This document shows, in pieces, positions 56,679 to 64,000 of a DNA stretch of 64,000 nt. The stretch is from Phycisphaerales bacterium (GTDB lineage Bacteria > Planctomycetota > Phycisphaerae > Phycisphaerales > SM1A02): NCBI GenBank assembly GCA_029246705.1, contig JAQWMQ010000034.1, forward strand, positions 1 through 64,000, in the 5' to 3' direction. Numbering within the stretch: the stretch's first letter is position 1; each line of letters starts with the position of its first letter. The translations under genes were made by a program, and so were the position numbers. The notes beneath the pieces are model-generated. The model did no database searches, was not told where the DNA came from, and saw nothing but the letters and a program-made list of their open reading frames with translations.

Positions 56679-59600
56679 AGCGTCTCGTGTTGCTGTCGTT
56701 CCTGGTGCTGTCATCCTGCGACGGGGGGGGCAACGTCCCGAAGGATGAGGCCGCGAAGAACCAGGCTCGAAGCGAAGACGTTCGTTTCACTGATGCGATG
56801 AATCGTGGTGTCGGCCTGATGGGTCGCTTCCAGTTCAGCAAGGCACAGGAACACTTCGCACGGGCACTGGAGATCGATCCCTATTCGCTCGATGCGCAAC
56901 TCGATTTCGCGATCGCGCGGCTCAACCAGGTCGATTCCGGTGCCCAGGAGGACGCGATCATCGAATTCGCCCGCATTCTCGAGCGAAAGCCCGGAAATGC
57001 GACTGCGAACTACTGCACCGGGCTGGCACACCTGTACCTGGGACGTCCCCGCGAGGCCCTGCCGCACCTGCAACCCCTCGCTTTCCGGCGCACCCATGAT
57101 CCCTACCTCGCCTACTTCCTCGCACAGGCCCTCGAACAGTCGGATCTCTTCCAGGAGGCCTGCGACATGTACGAGCGGTCGCTCTCCCTGGATCCGTTTC
57201 TCCGCAGCTCGTGGCTGGGACTCCAGCGCTGCAACGCGCGCCTCGGGAAGACGCACCTCGCCGAGGGTGCACTGAAGAAGTTCGAGGCCCTCTCCGGTAA
57301 CCCTCGTTCCAGGCTCGCGGAATTCAGGTACTCGCGCATGGGCCAGCTGGCCATGGCGGTGCTTCCCGACGACGTCGACGTCTCCATGGACGTGGGCCCC
57401 GTGACAAGTGCGTTCGAAGCACCCATTCCCCTGGTGGCGGGGGAATCGAGCGAGCCTTCGGAATCGGCTTCGATCCAGCCGGTGGATCTCGACGGGGACG
57501 ACGATCTCGACGTGGTGGTCTCGGGTTGGGGTTCCGATGGCACCAGCCGCGTCTACCGCAACGACGATGGAGCCTACGTGGTCGATCCACTGCACCCGCT
57601 GGCGGCGGTGACCTCGGTGAACTGCATGCTCTTCGGTGATGTCGACGCGGACGGTCTGGTCGACGCCTTTCTCTGCCGAAACGGACCGAACCGCCTGCTG
57701 CTCCAAACGGCATCAGGGGACTGGGTCCAACACCCGGGTATCCCCGGGAATGGTGACGGAAGCGCGACCGTCGACGGTGCACTCGCCGATCTCGACCATG
57801 ACGGGGATCTCGACATCTACTGCGTGAACGCGGATGCGCACAATGAACTGCTCAACAACGACGGCGCCGGGGTCTTCTCCGACATCGCCGTCAAGTCCGA
57901 GGTGGCGGGTCCTCCCTCCGGCTCTCGTCAGGTCCTGGTCGCGGATCTCGATCTCGACCGTGATGTCGACCTGGTGGTGGTGAACGAATCCCCTCCGAAC
58001 CAGGTCTTCATCAACGACCGACTCTGGTCCTATTCGCGCAGTTCGAACTTCCAGGCACTCGAGTCGGAACCGATCGCATCGATCGTCGGTTGGTACGACA
58101 CTCCGGAAGGGCGAGCCGCTCTTCGGGTGCGAAGCCGGGATGGCGTCCTTTCGACCTGGAGTTCCGATGATCATGATGACTGGTCACGACGGGACGAGGT
58201 TCCGCTCGATGGTGTCGCGGCCGAAGGTCCCGTCGATGTCGCACTGGCGGACGTGACCGGCGACGCCCAGCTCGAACTGCTGGTCGCCCGGGCCGGCGCC
58301 TTCCAGATCCACGACGGCCGCAACCAGCTGCTGGCCCGTTACGAACTTCCGGGCGGAAAGCTCGTTCGCTTCGCTGAATTCGTCGATCAACCCCGACTCG
58401 GACCGTCCCTGCTCGCGCTCACCGATGACGCGGGGTTGATGCTCTTTCCTGCCGGAACCGAACGTGGTCGTTTCGCCACGGTGCTCTTCAGCGGACGAAC
58501 CGACGAGTCACAGCAGATGCGTTCGAACCTGAACGGCATCGGTACCCGCTATGCCGCTCGAATCGGAGGTTCCTGGCAGGCCGGTGCGACCTGGCGAAAC
58601 GGTTCCGGACCCGGACAGGGGCTTCAACCCACCGCGATCGGCACGGGCAACGCGACCTCGATCGACTTCGTCGAGATCATCTGGCCTGACGGTGTCTTCC
58701 AGTCGGAACTCGCCGTTCCGGTCGGAGGCCCGACCCTGCTGGCAGAGACGCAGCGCCAGATCTCCTCCTGCCCCCTGGTCTTCGTGCGTGGCGACGAGGG
58801 CGCTCCCTTTGAATTCCTCACCGACGTCCTGGGCGTGGGGGGGATGGGCTATCTGGTCGAACCCGGTGTCGCCGCGCCACCGCGACCGGTGGAATCGCTC
58901 CTGCTTCCGGACCGTCCCGTCGAGATCAGGCTCGCGGAACCGATGGAGGAGGCCTGCTACCTCGATGCCGTTCGCCTGGTCGCGGTGGATCTTCCCGCAG
59001 GCGAGGAGATCGTCCTCGACGAACGGTTGGGTATCGAGGGAGCCCCGCCCACCTCGGAAGTCATCCCGATCACCGGTGTCCTTGTACCAGTGAGGGCGTT
59101 CAATGATCGCGGAGAGGACATCCTTGCAGCGGTGCTCGAACATGACCTCGAGGCCGCCGACCCGGGAGAAGTCGACCCGCGATTCATCGGGCTGCTTTCT
59201 CAGGAGCACGTCCTTGAACTCGAGTTCGCTGAATCCATCGAGGATCGAGATCTCCTGCTCGCCGAAGGCTGGGTCGAATATCCGTATTCCCAGACCAACT
59301 TCGCCGCCTGGCAGTCCGGAACCACCTACGACCCACCTACCCTCGAGGCACGCACTTCCGAAGGTGACTGGGTCGTCATCGCCGAACGGTTCGGGTATCC
59401 CGCGGGCATGCCGCGTGCGATGTGCCTGCCGATCGATTCGCTTCCGGAAGGATGCACCGCGCTTCGGCTTCGAAGCAATCAGGAGATCTACTGGGACCGG
59501 ATCCGTCTGGCGCGTCGTTCCGGGGTTCCTTTTCAGGCTCATTCCAGCGACCCGATATCCGCGGAACTGGTTCGATGCGGTTTTCCTCGCCGAACCACCG

Positions 59601-59965
59601 GCGAGCAACGTCAGCCGCACTACGACTATCAGGATCGAGCCCCCATGGGCGATGTTCGACATCAGGCCGGCTTCTACACCGGGTTCGGGCCCTGCCTGCC
59701 CCTGGTGACGCGAATCGATGATGCCTGCGCGATCATCGGTCCCGGCGAGGAGATCCGCCTTCGTTTCGGGGAGCCGGTCGCTCCGAAACCCGGAATGCAA
59801 CGTCACTGGATTCTCGAATTGAACGGCTGGTGCAAGGACATGGACCTGTTCACCATCGAAGGTGAACGACTGGAACCCCTGCCGGCTCGTGCCGCATCCG
59901 GGCCCGATTCCGAAGCTCGTCGGCTCATGGAGCGGTTCAACGTCCGTTTTGCCTCCGGTGGATGA
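56675..59965 (+). CDS. Lipoprotein with TPR, FG-GAP/VCBS and ASPIC/UnbV domains
   Basis: 1096 residues. The lipobox L-S-S-C places the lipid on C15. TPR repeats fill about 40-230 (A-L-E-I-D-P, Y-L-G-R-P-R-E-A-L, S-L-S-L-D-P). FG-GAP/VCBS-type beta-propeller blades follow at about 265-480 with calcium-binding D-L-D-G-D-D-D-L-D, D-V-D-A-D-G-L-V-D and D-L-D-H-D-G-D-L-D. An ASPIC/UnbV domain is at about 600-690 (L-N-G-I-G-T-R, I-I-W-P-D-G-V-F-Q). The last 390 residues begin F-L-T-D-V-L-G-V-G-G-M-G-Y-L and form an uncharacterised beta-rich region. Such proteins are probably outer-membrane or cell-surface anchored. The gene is coupled to the amidohydrolase and is followed by a cytochrome gene. Confidence 0.88.
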   Translation: MKRLVLLSFLVLSSCDGGGNVPKDEAAKNQARSEDVRFTDAMNRGVGLMGRFQFSKAQEHFARALEIDPYSLDAQLDFAIARLNQVDSGAQEDAIIEFARILERKPGNATANYCTGLAHLYLGRPREALPHLQPLAFRRTHDPYLAYFLAQALEQSDLFQEACDMYERSLSLDPFLRSSWLGLQRCNARLGKTHLAEGALKKFEALSGNPRSRLAEFRYSRMGQLAMAVLPDDVDVSMDVGPVTSAFEAPIPLVAGESSEPSESASIQPVDLDGDDDLDVVVSGWGSDGTSRVYRNDDGAYVVDPLHPLAAVTSVNCMLFGDVDADGLVDAFLCRNGPNRLLLQTASGDWVQHPGIPGNGDGSATVDGALADLDHDGDLDIYCVNADAHNELLNNDGAGVFSDIAVKSEVAGPPSGSRQVLVADLDLDRDVDLVVVNESPPNQVFINDRLWSYSRSSNFQALESEPIASIVGWYDTPEGRAALRVRSRDGVLSTWSSDDHDDWSRRDEVPLDGVAAEGPVDVALADVTGDAQLELLVARAGAFQIHDGRNQLLARYELPGGKLVRFAEFVDQPRLGPSLLALTDDAGLMLFPAGTERGRFATVLFSGRTDESQQMRSNLNGIGTRYAARIGGSWQAGATWRNGSGPGQGLQPTAIGTGNATSIDFVEIIWPDGVFQSELAVPVGGPTLLAETQRQISSCPLVFVRGDEGAPFEFLTDVLGVGGMGYLVEPGVAAPPRPVESLLLPDRPVEIRLAEPMEEACYLDAVRLVAVDLPAGEEIVLDERLGIEGAPPTSEVIPITGVLVPVRAFNDRGEDILAAVLEHDLEAADPGEVDPRFIGLLSQEHVLELEFAESIEDRDLLLAEGWVEYPYSQTNFAAWQSGTTYDPPTLEARTSEGDWVVIAERFGYPAGMPRAMCLPIDSLPEGCTALRLRSNQEIYWDRIRLARRSGVPFQAHSSDPISAELVRCGFPRRTTGEQRQPHYDYQDRAPMGDVRHQAGFYTGFGPCLPLVTRIDDACAIIGPGEEIRLRFGEPVAPKPGMQRHWILELNGWCKDMDLFTIEGERLEPLPARAASGPDSEARRLMERFNVRFASGG

Positions 59966-59993
59966 TTGGCATGGTGATGTCATGGGCTACAGT
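59966..59993 (+). promoter_or_regulatory. Candidate promoter of the pentahaem cytochrome gene
   Basis: TTGGCA (59966-59971), a 16-base spacer and TACAGT (59988-59993). The start of transcription near 60000 would leave a leader of about 17 bases before the ATG at 60017, with only a weak Shine-Dalgarno. Confidence 0.4.
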
Positions 59994-60016
59994 GACATGG
60001 AACCGGCAGATCACTC

Positions 60017-62866
60017 ATGAACGATATCGAACGACCACCCAAGCAGTTCTCCGCACTCACCCCGCGGCTGCGTCGACTGCTTCGGGTGATCCTGTTCGCC
60101 TTCGTCCTGATGATCTGGAACTCCCTGTGGTTGCTGGTCTCGACCGCGAGTGGGCAGGTCAGCGGTGTGTCCAATGAGTCGCTGGTCACCATCTGGGTCT
60201 TTCTCCTGCATGTGGTCCTCGGCCTGCTGCTGGTGGTTCCGGTGGTCGTTTACGGAATCGGACATCTCCTTCGGGCCCGTCGATCCCCCAACTTCAACGC
60301 CCGCCGGGTCGGCTACGTCCTTCTTGGCTCGTCGCTGTTGCTGCTCCTGAGTGGGATTTTTCTGCTGCGCATCGAAGGGATACCGAATCCGTTTGATTCC
60401 GGTGACGATCGTGACGTCGTCTGGTGGATCCACGTCCTGATTCCGGTGGTGATCATCTGGTTGTTCATCGCCCACCGCATGGTCGGCCCGAGGCTCCGGT
60501 GGCGCATCGGTGGACGTTGGGCGATCTCCACCCTCGTCTTTCTCGGGTTCGCGGTGTTGTTCAACCTCGTCTTCACGCCTGGTGCGGTATCCGCCTGGGA
60601 TGATGAAGTTGCGGTCTCCCCACCCCTGGGCGGTTCGATGTCACGGATCTCGGGCAACGCCTCGACCATCTCCATCGCTGACATGACCGCGATCGAGAAC
60701 TGCGTCGCATGTCACCCTGACGTTCATGCAAGCTGGTCGAATTCCGCACACCGGTTCTCATCCTTCGACAACCCGGTCTATGCGGCTTCGGTGCGGAGCA
60801 CGCGCGAGTCCGATGACTCCAACGGCGGCATGTCGACCTTCTGTGCGGGGTGCCATGACCCGGTGCTGCTGGTCTCCGGTGGTTTCGAGGACCCGCGGCT
60901 TGATGATCCCGCCATCGACCCCGCCGACATCCCCGGAGCGACTGCCGGGGTGAACTGCCTGGTCTGCCATGCCATCTCCCACGTGGAACCCTTCGGCAAC
61001 GGATCCTGGACCATGACCCCGCCGACCCGTTATCCGTTTCATGATGCCGAGTCCGCACCGCTGCAGTGGCTCCATCGCCAGTTGATCCGGTCCCGGCCGG
61101 GTTTTCACAAGGCGACCATGAACCGACCGGGTGTCACCGATTCGGCGCTGCTCTGCGGAACCTGCCACAAGGCCTGGATCCCCGAGGGGCTCAACGACTA
61201 CCGCTGGTTGCACGGCCAGGATCACTACGACTCATGGCGACTCAGTGGCGTTTCCGGTCATGGTGTCGACTCCTGGCGCTGGCCGGAAACCCCATCGACC
61301 GACTGCAACGACTGTCACATGACTCTCATGCCTTCCGATGGCATGGCGGCCCGGGTTCGCGGCGATGGACAGGTGCCGACCGTGCACGACCATCTCTTTG
61401 CCGCCGGCAACACCGCACTTCCGGTTCTTCTGGACCTGCCTGACCGGGAGTCGGTGCTCGCGGCACACCAGGCGATGCTGGAGAAGTCGATGCGGGTGGA
61501 CATCGTCGGTCTGCGCGAGGACGGACGCATCGACGGCGCCTTCCTCGGACCGATCGGCACGGAGGCGCCGGTACTTCGTCCCGGTGCGACCTACCTCCTC
61601 GAAGTGGTCAGTCGAAATCTCGGTACCGGGCACGCCTTCACCCAGGGCACCGTCGACAGCAACGAGATCTGGCTTGATGTGAGCGTGCATGCGGGTGAGA
61701 GACTGATCGGTCGCAGTGGTTCGATCGATGGCGAGGGAGTCGTCGACCCCTGGGCTTATCGCCTGAACGCCTTCGTGATCGATGCCGATGGCAACCGAAT
61801 TGAAAACCGCGTTCCGCAGCAGGTCTTCACCAGTGTCTACGACCACCAGGTGCCTCCGGGTTCGGCAAGCGTCACCCATTACCGACTGGAAGTGCCCAAG
61901 GATGTCGAGGGTTCACTCCGGGTCGAGGTCGCCATCCGCTATCGCAAGTTCGATCGAGCGTTGATGGACTTCACCTATGGCGACGCGCGTGGTCTTCAAA
62001 TGGTCGAGGAACTTCCGGCGATGCTGGTTGCCCGGGATGCGGTCGAACTGCCGGTGGGGGTCGGGGCCTCCACGCCACCTTCATCCGAACCGTCGATCCC
62101 TGACTGGGAACGACTTTATGACTACGGCATCGGCCTGTTCAGGCTCGGCCCCCGTGGTCCGCTCCGACAGGCCGAGGAGATCTTCACTCGATTGTCGAAG
62201 CTCGGTCGGCATGAAGGTGACTTCGGGCTGGCCCGGGTACACCTGCTCCAGGGGCGCTACGAGGAGGCGGTTGCGTCCCTGAACCGGGCTGCGGCCTCGG
62301 GCACCACGGTCGCACCCTGGGGCATCACCTACCTCTCCGGCGTGACCGATCTCGAGCGTGGACTCTTCGAGCCGGCTCGTGAACGCTTTCGATCACTCGC
62401 TGAGTTCCAGCAGCGCGACTATCCCGCAGCCTCTCGACGCGGCTTCGACTTCTCCGGTGATGACCGTCTGCTGTTGGAGCTCGCCTCGACCGAACTCCGG
62501 CTCGCTCGCACCGGCGCTGCGATGGGGCTGGTCACCGTGCTCGAGCTCTGCGACACCGTCCTCAACCGCAATCCGCAGGACTTTCGGGCCTGGTGGATCA
62601 GAGGGCAGGTGCTTGACCTGCTCGGAGATCGCAAGACTTCGGGTGACACGGATATCCAGCTTCAGTCGTCACTTCCCGAGTTGACGAGCAAGCCCGAAGA
62701 TCCTGCCGGCATCGCCCGTGCCTATCATGAGCTCTTCCGACCGGACACGCAGGCTGCGGAGCGTGCGGTTCGGGAGGCACGCAAGCGCTATCCTTGGGCC
62801 GACCATGCGGCGAATCCCTCCGCGATCTACGACTTGAACACCCATGTCGAGACTGAACTTGACTGA
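60017..62866 (+). CDS. Membrane-anchored five-haem cytochrome c with C-terminal TPRs
   Basis: 949 residues. Four transmembrane helices (about 22-45, 57-82, 98-118, 135-155), with a further helix about 170-190, form a membrane anchor. Five haem-c sites follow: C-V-A-C-H (229-233), C-A-G-C-H (276-280), C-L-V-C-H (314-318), C-G-T-C-H (380-384) and C-N-D-C-H (430-434), with several extra histidines for axial ligation. A beta domain (about 470-660) and TPR-like repeats (about 690-930) end the protein. It should pass electrons between the membrane and the periplasm or exterior. No quinol oxidase, nitrite reductase or methane-cycle marker is present, so the redox partner is unknown. The next gene overlaps its end by 23 nt. 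Confidence 0.9.
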   Translation: MNDIERPPKQFSALTPRLRRLLRVILFAFVLMIWNSLWLLVSTASGQVSGVSNESLVTIWVFLLHVVLGLLLVVPVVVYGIGHLLRARRSPNFNARRVGYVLLGSSLLLLLSGIFLLRIEGIPNPFDSGDDRDVVWWIHVLIPVVIIWLFIAHRMVGPRLRWRIGGRWAISTLVFLGFAVLFNLVFTPGAVSAWDDEVAVSPPLGGSMSRISGNASTISIADMTAIENCVACHPDVHASWSNSAHRFSSFDNPVYAASVRSTRESDDSNGGMSTFCAGCHDPVLLVSGGFEDPRLDDPAIDPADIPGATAGVNCLVCHAISHVEPFGNGSWTMTPPTRYPFHDAESAPLQWLHRQLIRSRPGFHKATMNRPGVTDSALLCGTCHKAWIPEGLNDYRWLHGQDHYDSWRLSGVSGHGVDSWRWPETPSTDCNDCHMTLMPSDGMAARVRGDGQVPTVHDHLFAAGNTALPVLLDLPDRESVLAAHQAMLEKSMRVDIVGLREDGRIDGAFLGPIGTEAPVLRPGATYLLEVVSRNLGTGHAFTQGTVDSNEIWLDVSVHAGERLIGRSGSIDGEGVVDPWAYRLNAFVIDADGNRIENRVPQQVFTSVYDHQVPPGSASVTHYRLEVPKDVEGSLRVEVAIRYRKFDRALMDFTYGDARGLQMVEELPAMLVARDAVELPVGVGASTPPSSEPSIPDWERLYDYGIGLFRLGPRGPLRQAEEIFTRLSKLGRHEGDFGLARVHLLQGRYEEAVASLNRAAASGTTVAPWGITYLSGVTDLERGLFEPARERFRSLAEFQQRDYPAASRRGFDFSGDDRLLLELASTELRLARTGAAMGLVTVLELCDTVLNRNPQDFRAWWIRGQVLDLLGDRKTSGDTDIQLQSSLPELTSKPEDPAGIARAYHELFRPDTQAAERAVREARKRYPWADHAANPSAIYDLNTHVETELD

Positions 62867-64000
62867 ACAGAATTGGCAAACGCAGAGATCAAGTAGAGAC
62901 CGTGTCGTGGTCCTGGTCGTCGCACTGGGTTCTGCCGTGGTGTTACTGGTCGTTGTCCTGGTCGTCCTGATCAATCTGACGGCGCCCGAGGTGTTCGAGA
63001 GGGCGTCTCGGACGATGCCACCGACTCCGCTGGTCGCCACCGACCTGGATCCATTCACCGCCACATTCACCGATGTCGCCTCGTCCTCCGGAGTCACTGC
63101 CGTGCAGTCGAGCGGCGCGAAGGGCGAACGTCTTCTCCCGGAGACCATGGGCAGCGGCATCGCGCTTGGTGATTTCGACGGTGACCTTGACGATGACCTG
63201 CTGCTGCTTTCCGTGGGGTCCACGCCCACGCTCTACCGCAACGACTCGCCTCTCGGCGGGCCGATCCGTTTCACCGACGTGACCGAGGGCAGTGGCCTGG
63301 GGTCGATCCTCAATTCGACCACCGCCGCCCTGGGTGACTACGACGGTGATGGACGAATCGACATCCTGGTCGGAACCCTCGATGCCGATCATCTGCTGCG
63401 AAACATCGGGGGCCTTCGATTCGAACCGGTCACCACGCTTGGTGATGGTTGGACCAGCGCTGCCGGATTCGCCGACATCGATTCCGATGATGATCTCGAC
63501 CTGGTGGTGCTTTCCTACGTCGACTGGAGCCCCGAGATCGATCGTGAGGTCGACTACACCCTCGACGGCATCGGGCGTGCCTACGGGCCGCCCACCGGAT
63601 TCGCCGGTACCGATCTGGCTCTGTACATCAACAAGGGCGACGGCACCTTCATTGAAGAGTCCGAGGTACGCGGACTTCGCATTCGTCGTGATGACCGAGA
63701 TGCTCCGGTCATGAAGGGGCTTGGGCTTCTCGTGCAGGACATCGTCCCGCACACGGCCGACGGCTTCGCCGACATCTTCGTCGCCAACGACACCACCGCC
63801 AATCGACTCTTCCAGAACAACGGTTCGGGGTACTTCGAGGAAGTCGCTTCCGTGTCCGGGGTCGCCTACGACTTCGACGGCAAGGCGACCGGGGCGATGG
63901 GTGTCGATCGAGCATTCCAGACGAACACCGGCTCTGGCAATTCCCTGCTGGCCATCGGCAACTTCGCGAACGAACCCTCTTCCTTCTATCGACGTTCGGA
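62844..64000 (+). CDS. CRTAC1-type FG-GAP/UnbV-family protein (partial, runs off the right edge)
   Basis: Starts at the ATG at 62844, inside the last 23 bases of the cytochrome gene, and stays open for at least 385 residues to the edge. A transmembrane helix or uncleaved signal (about 22-46, very Val/Leu-rich) precedes FG-GAP repeats: G-I-A-L-G-D-F-D-G-D-L-D-D-D near 107-120, G-D-Y-D-G-D-G-R-I-D near 158-167, and G-F-A-D-I-D-S-D-D-D-L-D near 207-218. F-T-D-V-T-E-G-S-G-L matches CRTAC1 family starts. The C-terminal ASPIC/UnbV part, if present, is beyond the window. It is the second propeller protein in this cluster, related in design to the lipoprotein at 56675. Confidence 0.85.
   Translation, partial: MSRLNLTEQNWQTQRSSRDRVVVLVVALGSAVVLLVVVLVVLINLTAPEVFERASRTMPPTPLVATDLDPFTATFTDVASSSGVTAVQSSGAKGERLLPETMGSGIALGDFDGDLDDDLLLLSVGSTPTLYRNDSPLGGPIRFTDVTEGSGLGSILNSTTAALGDYDGDGRIDILVGTLDADHLLRNIGGLRFEPVTTLGDGWTSAAGFADIDSDDDLDLVVLSYVDWSPEIDREVDYTLDGIGRAYGPPTGFAGTDLALYINKGDGTFIEESEVRGLRIRRDDRDAPVMKGLGLLVQDIVPHTADGFADIFVANDTTANRLFQNNGSGYFEEVASVSGVAYDFDGKATGAMGVDRAFQTNTGSGNSLLAIGNFANEPSSFYRRS

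Noticed and set aside
58508-59983. 491-residue open frame antisense to the TPR/UnbV lipoprotein
   Set aside because: The plus-strand gene is continuous with FG-GAP and UnbV motifs; the antisense frame has no motif or start signal.
1-64000. tRNA or rRNA genes, CRISPR arrays, insertion sequences or prophage genes
   Set aside because: No T-arm-like GGTTCGAATCC blocks in a cloverleaf context, no regular repeat-spacer arrays, and no transposase, integrase or phage protein among the plausible genes.

Overview
The window is GC-rich, gene-dense bacterial chromosome with short gaps and many 4-base ATGA/GTGA stop-start overlaps. It most likely comes from a planctomycete, probably close to the Phycisphaerae. 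The pointers are secreted proteins with dockerin-like LLLGAWG repeats, a formylglycine sulfatase, FG-GAP/UnbV and beta-helix proteins, a Tat-exported Gfo/Idh oxidoreductase, a C30-type carotenoid cluster, and lipid A/LPS genes that imply a diderm envelope. The taxonomy is inferred from gene content; there is no rRNA in the window.

Layout. 1-5342 (minus): a MoxR - DUF58 - BatD-like - BatA - BatB - TPR operon. 5535-6872 (plus): a 3-hydroxyisobutyrate dehydrogenase-like enzyme, then a small basic protein with its own candidate promoter and a strong terminator. 6906-14214 (minus): an HD-GYP phosphodiesterase, an unknown protein, a DUF418 membrane protein, a HAD phosphatase, sucC with two small unknown proteins upstream, a single-domain response regulator and an LpxL-type acyltransferase. 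14299-18868 (minus): a membrane coiled-coil protein, a PilB/GspE ATPase and a FIST-domain sensor protein. 18995-23924 (plus): rpsT, a CPBP protease, kdsC, and a 1057-residue membrane-anchored protein in the position lptC usually holds. 23972-28576 (minus): a tricorn-type protease and tryptophan 2,3-dioxygenase.

28619-35340 is a carotenoid locus resembling the staphyloxanthin/C30 pathway. One desaturase/oxidase faces left; an aldehyde dehydrogenase, a second desaturase, an acyltransferase and a glycosyltransferase face right. Then come a PhoD-like phosphatase, a PH-domain membrane protein, a Gfo/Idh oxidoreductase and an acyl-CoA desaturase. 39809-47088 holds a broken sulfatase tail, a beta-helix protein, an intact sulfatase, and an unusual LemA protein fused to two GIDE-like domains. 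47342-49061 (plus): an esterase-like EF-hand protein and a tiny membrane protein whose ribosome-binding site lies inside a hairpin. 49131-52794 (minus): a coupled LAB-N - rlmN - MsbA-like ABC operon. 52899-55644 (plus): a [2Fe-2S] ferredoxin, MarC, a secreted dockerin/HExxH protein and iscX. 55677-64000 (plus): a nitrilase-family amidohydrolase, a TPR/FG-GAP/UnbV lipoprotein, a five-haem cytochrome c with TPRs, and a truncated CRTAC1-type protein.

Three themes recur. The first is outer-envelope biogenesis (kdsC, LptC-like, LpxL-like, LAB-N, MsbA-like, Bat/MoxR). The second is secreted or surface proteins with calcium-binding or beta-rich repeats. The third is close translational coupling. The best candidates for something undescribed are the TPR/UnbV-cytochrome-CRTAC1 set at the right end, the GIDE-GIDE-LemA protein coupled to a sulfatase, and the giant LptC/LptA-like protein after kdsC. 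No tRNA, rRNA, CRISPR array, insertion sequence or phage gene was recognised.
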